Assembly (NCBI RefSeq): GCF_026410085.1
Contig: NZ_CP112866.1
Location: 2,480,001-2,544,000, forward strand
Reading direction: 5' to 3'
Origin: Pseudomonas quebecensis
Lineage (GTDB): Bacteria > Pseudomonadota > Gammaproteobacteria > Pseudomonadales > Pseudomonadaceae
Length of the DNA: 64,000 bases
The notes beneath the pieces are model-generated. The model was not told the origin of the DNA. It saw nothing but the letters and a program-made list of their open reading frames with translations, and did not search any database. A program made the translations under genes and the position numbers. Shown here one piece after another: positions 63,833-64,000 of the stretch. How positions within the stretch are numbered: position 1 is the first letter of the stretch; each line of letters opens with the position of its first letter.

Positions 63833-63869
63833 GTACTTACCAAAAGGTGCATACTATTCAAAAGAATAG
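63833..63869. promoter_or_regulatory. Paired HxlR-type operators
   Basis: GTACTTACC-AAAA-GGTGCATAC (63833-63854) fits the GTACTTACC-N4-GGTAAGTAC form typical of HxlR sites, with three differences in the right arm. Directly after it, CTATTC-AAAA-GAATAG (63854-63869) is a perfect dyad. Both lie in the 98-base gap between hxlR and the divergent SDR. Binding is inferred. Confidence 0.65.
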
Positions 63870-63911
63870 CCCGGATCTACAGTTGTGTTTCCACACATCT
63901 GGGAGTTCACC

Positions 63912-64000
63912 ATGAGCAGGCTTAACGGCAAGATTGCGGTAATCACCGGCGGCAACAGCGGCATCGGCCTGGCAAGTGCGATTCGTTTTGCAAAGGAAGG
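63912..64000 (+). CDS. SDR family oxidoreductase (5' end only, cut by window edge)
   Basis: Only the first 29 codons are in the window. They read through the NAD(P)-binding motif [22 protein letters not shown] lies 6 bases before the ATG. It is divergent from hxlR, a common arrangement in which the HxlR protein controls an aldehyde- or quinone-handling SDR. Substrate cannot be judged from the fragment. Confidence 0.85.
   Translation, partial: MSRLNGKIAVITGGNSGIGLASAIRFAKE

Noticed and set aside
1..64000. CRISPR arrays, tRNA or rRNA genes, insertion sequences, prophage
   Set aside because: No regularly spaced direct repeats, cloverleaf-like segments or transposase genes were seen; the only recombinase stands alone.

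Overview
The window is bacterial chromosomal DNA of a Pseudomonas, almost certainly from the P. fluorescens group. It is dense and GC-rich, with short intergenic gaps. The 4-hydroxyphenylpyruvate dioxygenase at 3528-4604 is, from memory, close to the P. fluorescens enzyme along its whole length. A REP-type palindrome cluster (43995-44240) carries the GTGGGAGGGGGCTTG and GTGGCGAGCGGGCTTG words typical of this group. I saw no rRNA or tRNA gene, no CRISPR array and no complete mobile element.

Layout. 1-8.5 kb: a CSS/EAL c-di-GMP phosphodiesterase cut by the left edge, a LysR regulator divergent from a DMT exporter, hppD, rarD, an aldo/keto reductase, and a second LysR regulator divergent from a short-chain dehydrogenase. 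8.5-12.4 kb: a glycerate/sugar-diacid cassette (MFS permease, CdaR regulator, glycerate kinase). 12.4-21.9 kb: housekeeping and unknown genes, including a DUF1176 protein, a GNAT acetyltransferase, an Asp/Glu racemase, a short TPR protein, a DUF3313 lipoprotein, a J-domain membrane protein with a partner, a DUF1254 protein and a lone receiver.

22-36 kb is the most unusual part. On the + strand a 1165-residue CHASE3-GAF-kinase with three receivers is followed by CheR, a CheB with no receiver domain, a receiver-kinase and a single receiver. On the - strand a double-domain KaiC ATPase overlaps a hybrid kinase that has a degenerate N-terminal receiver. Between the two modules lies a 1280-residue toxin-like gene that is richer in A+T and has a candidate cysteine-hydrolase tail. 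A TPR protein and a bestrophin-like channel follow.

38.4-46.5 kb: a short/branched-chain acyl-CoA degradation locus. Five genes on the + strand (synthetase, dehydrogenase, thiolase, acyl-CoA dehydrogenase, hydratase) converge on two on the - strand (acyl-CoA dehydrogenase, 3-hydroxyisobutyryl-CoA hydrolase), with the nested REP palindrome at the junction. 46.7-47.8 kb: an HPP membrane protein and a small conserved protein.

48-57.3 kb: a tightly overlapping lipid A L-Ara4N operon, arnC-arnA-arnD-arnT-arnE-arnF-ugd-GT39, with no arnB. 57.6-64 kb: a secreted protein, a solitary tyrosine recombinase, an SDR, a Bcr/CflA exporter, a chemoreceptor, and an HxlR regulator divergent from an SDR that runs off the right edge.

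Motifs, overlaps and repeats below were read from the sequence. Family names rest on recall of family signatures, since no database search was possible.
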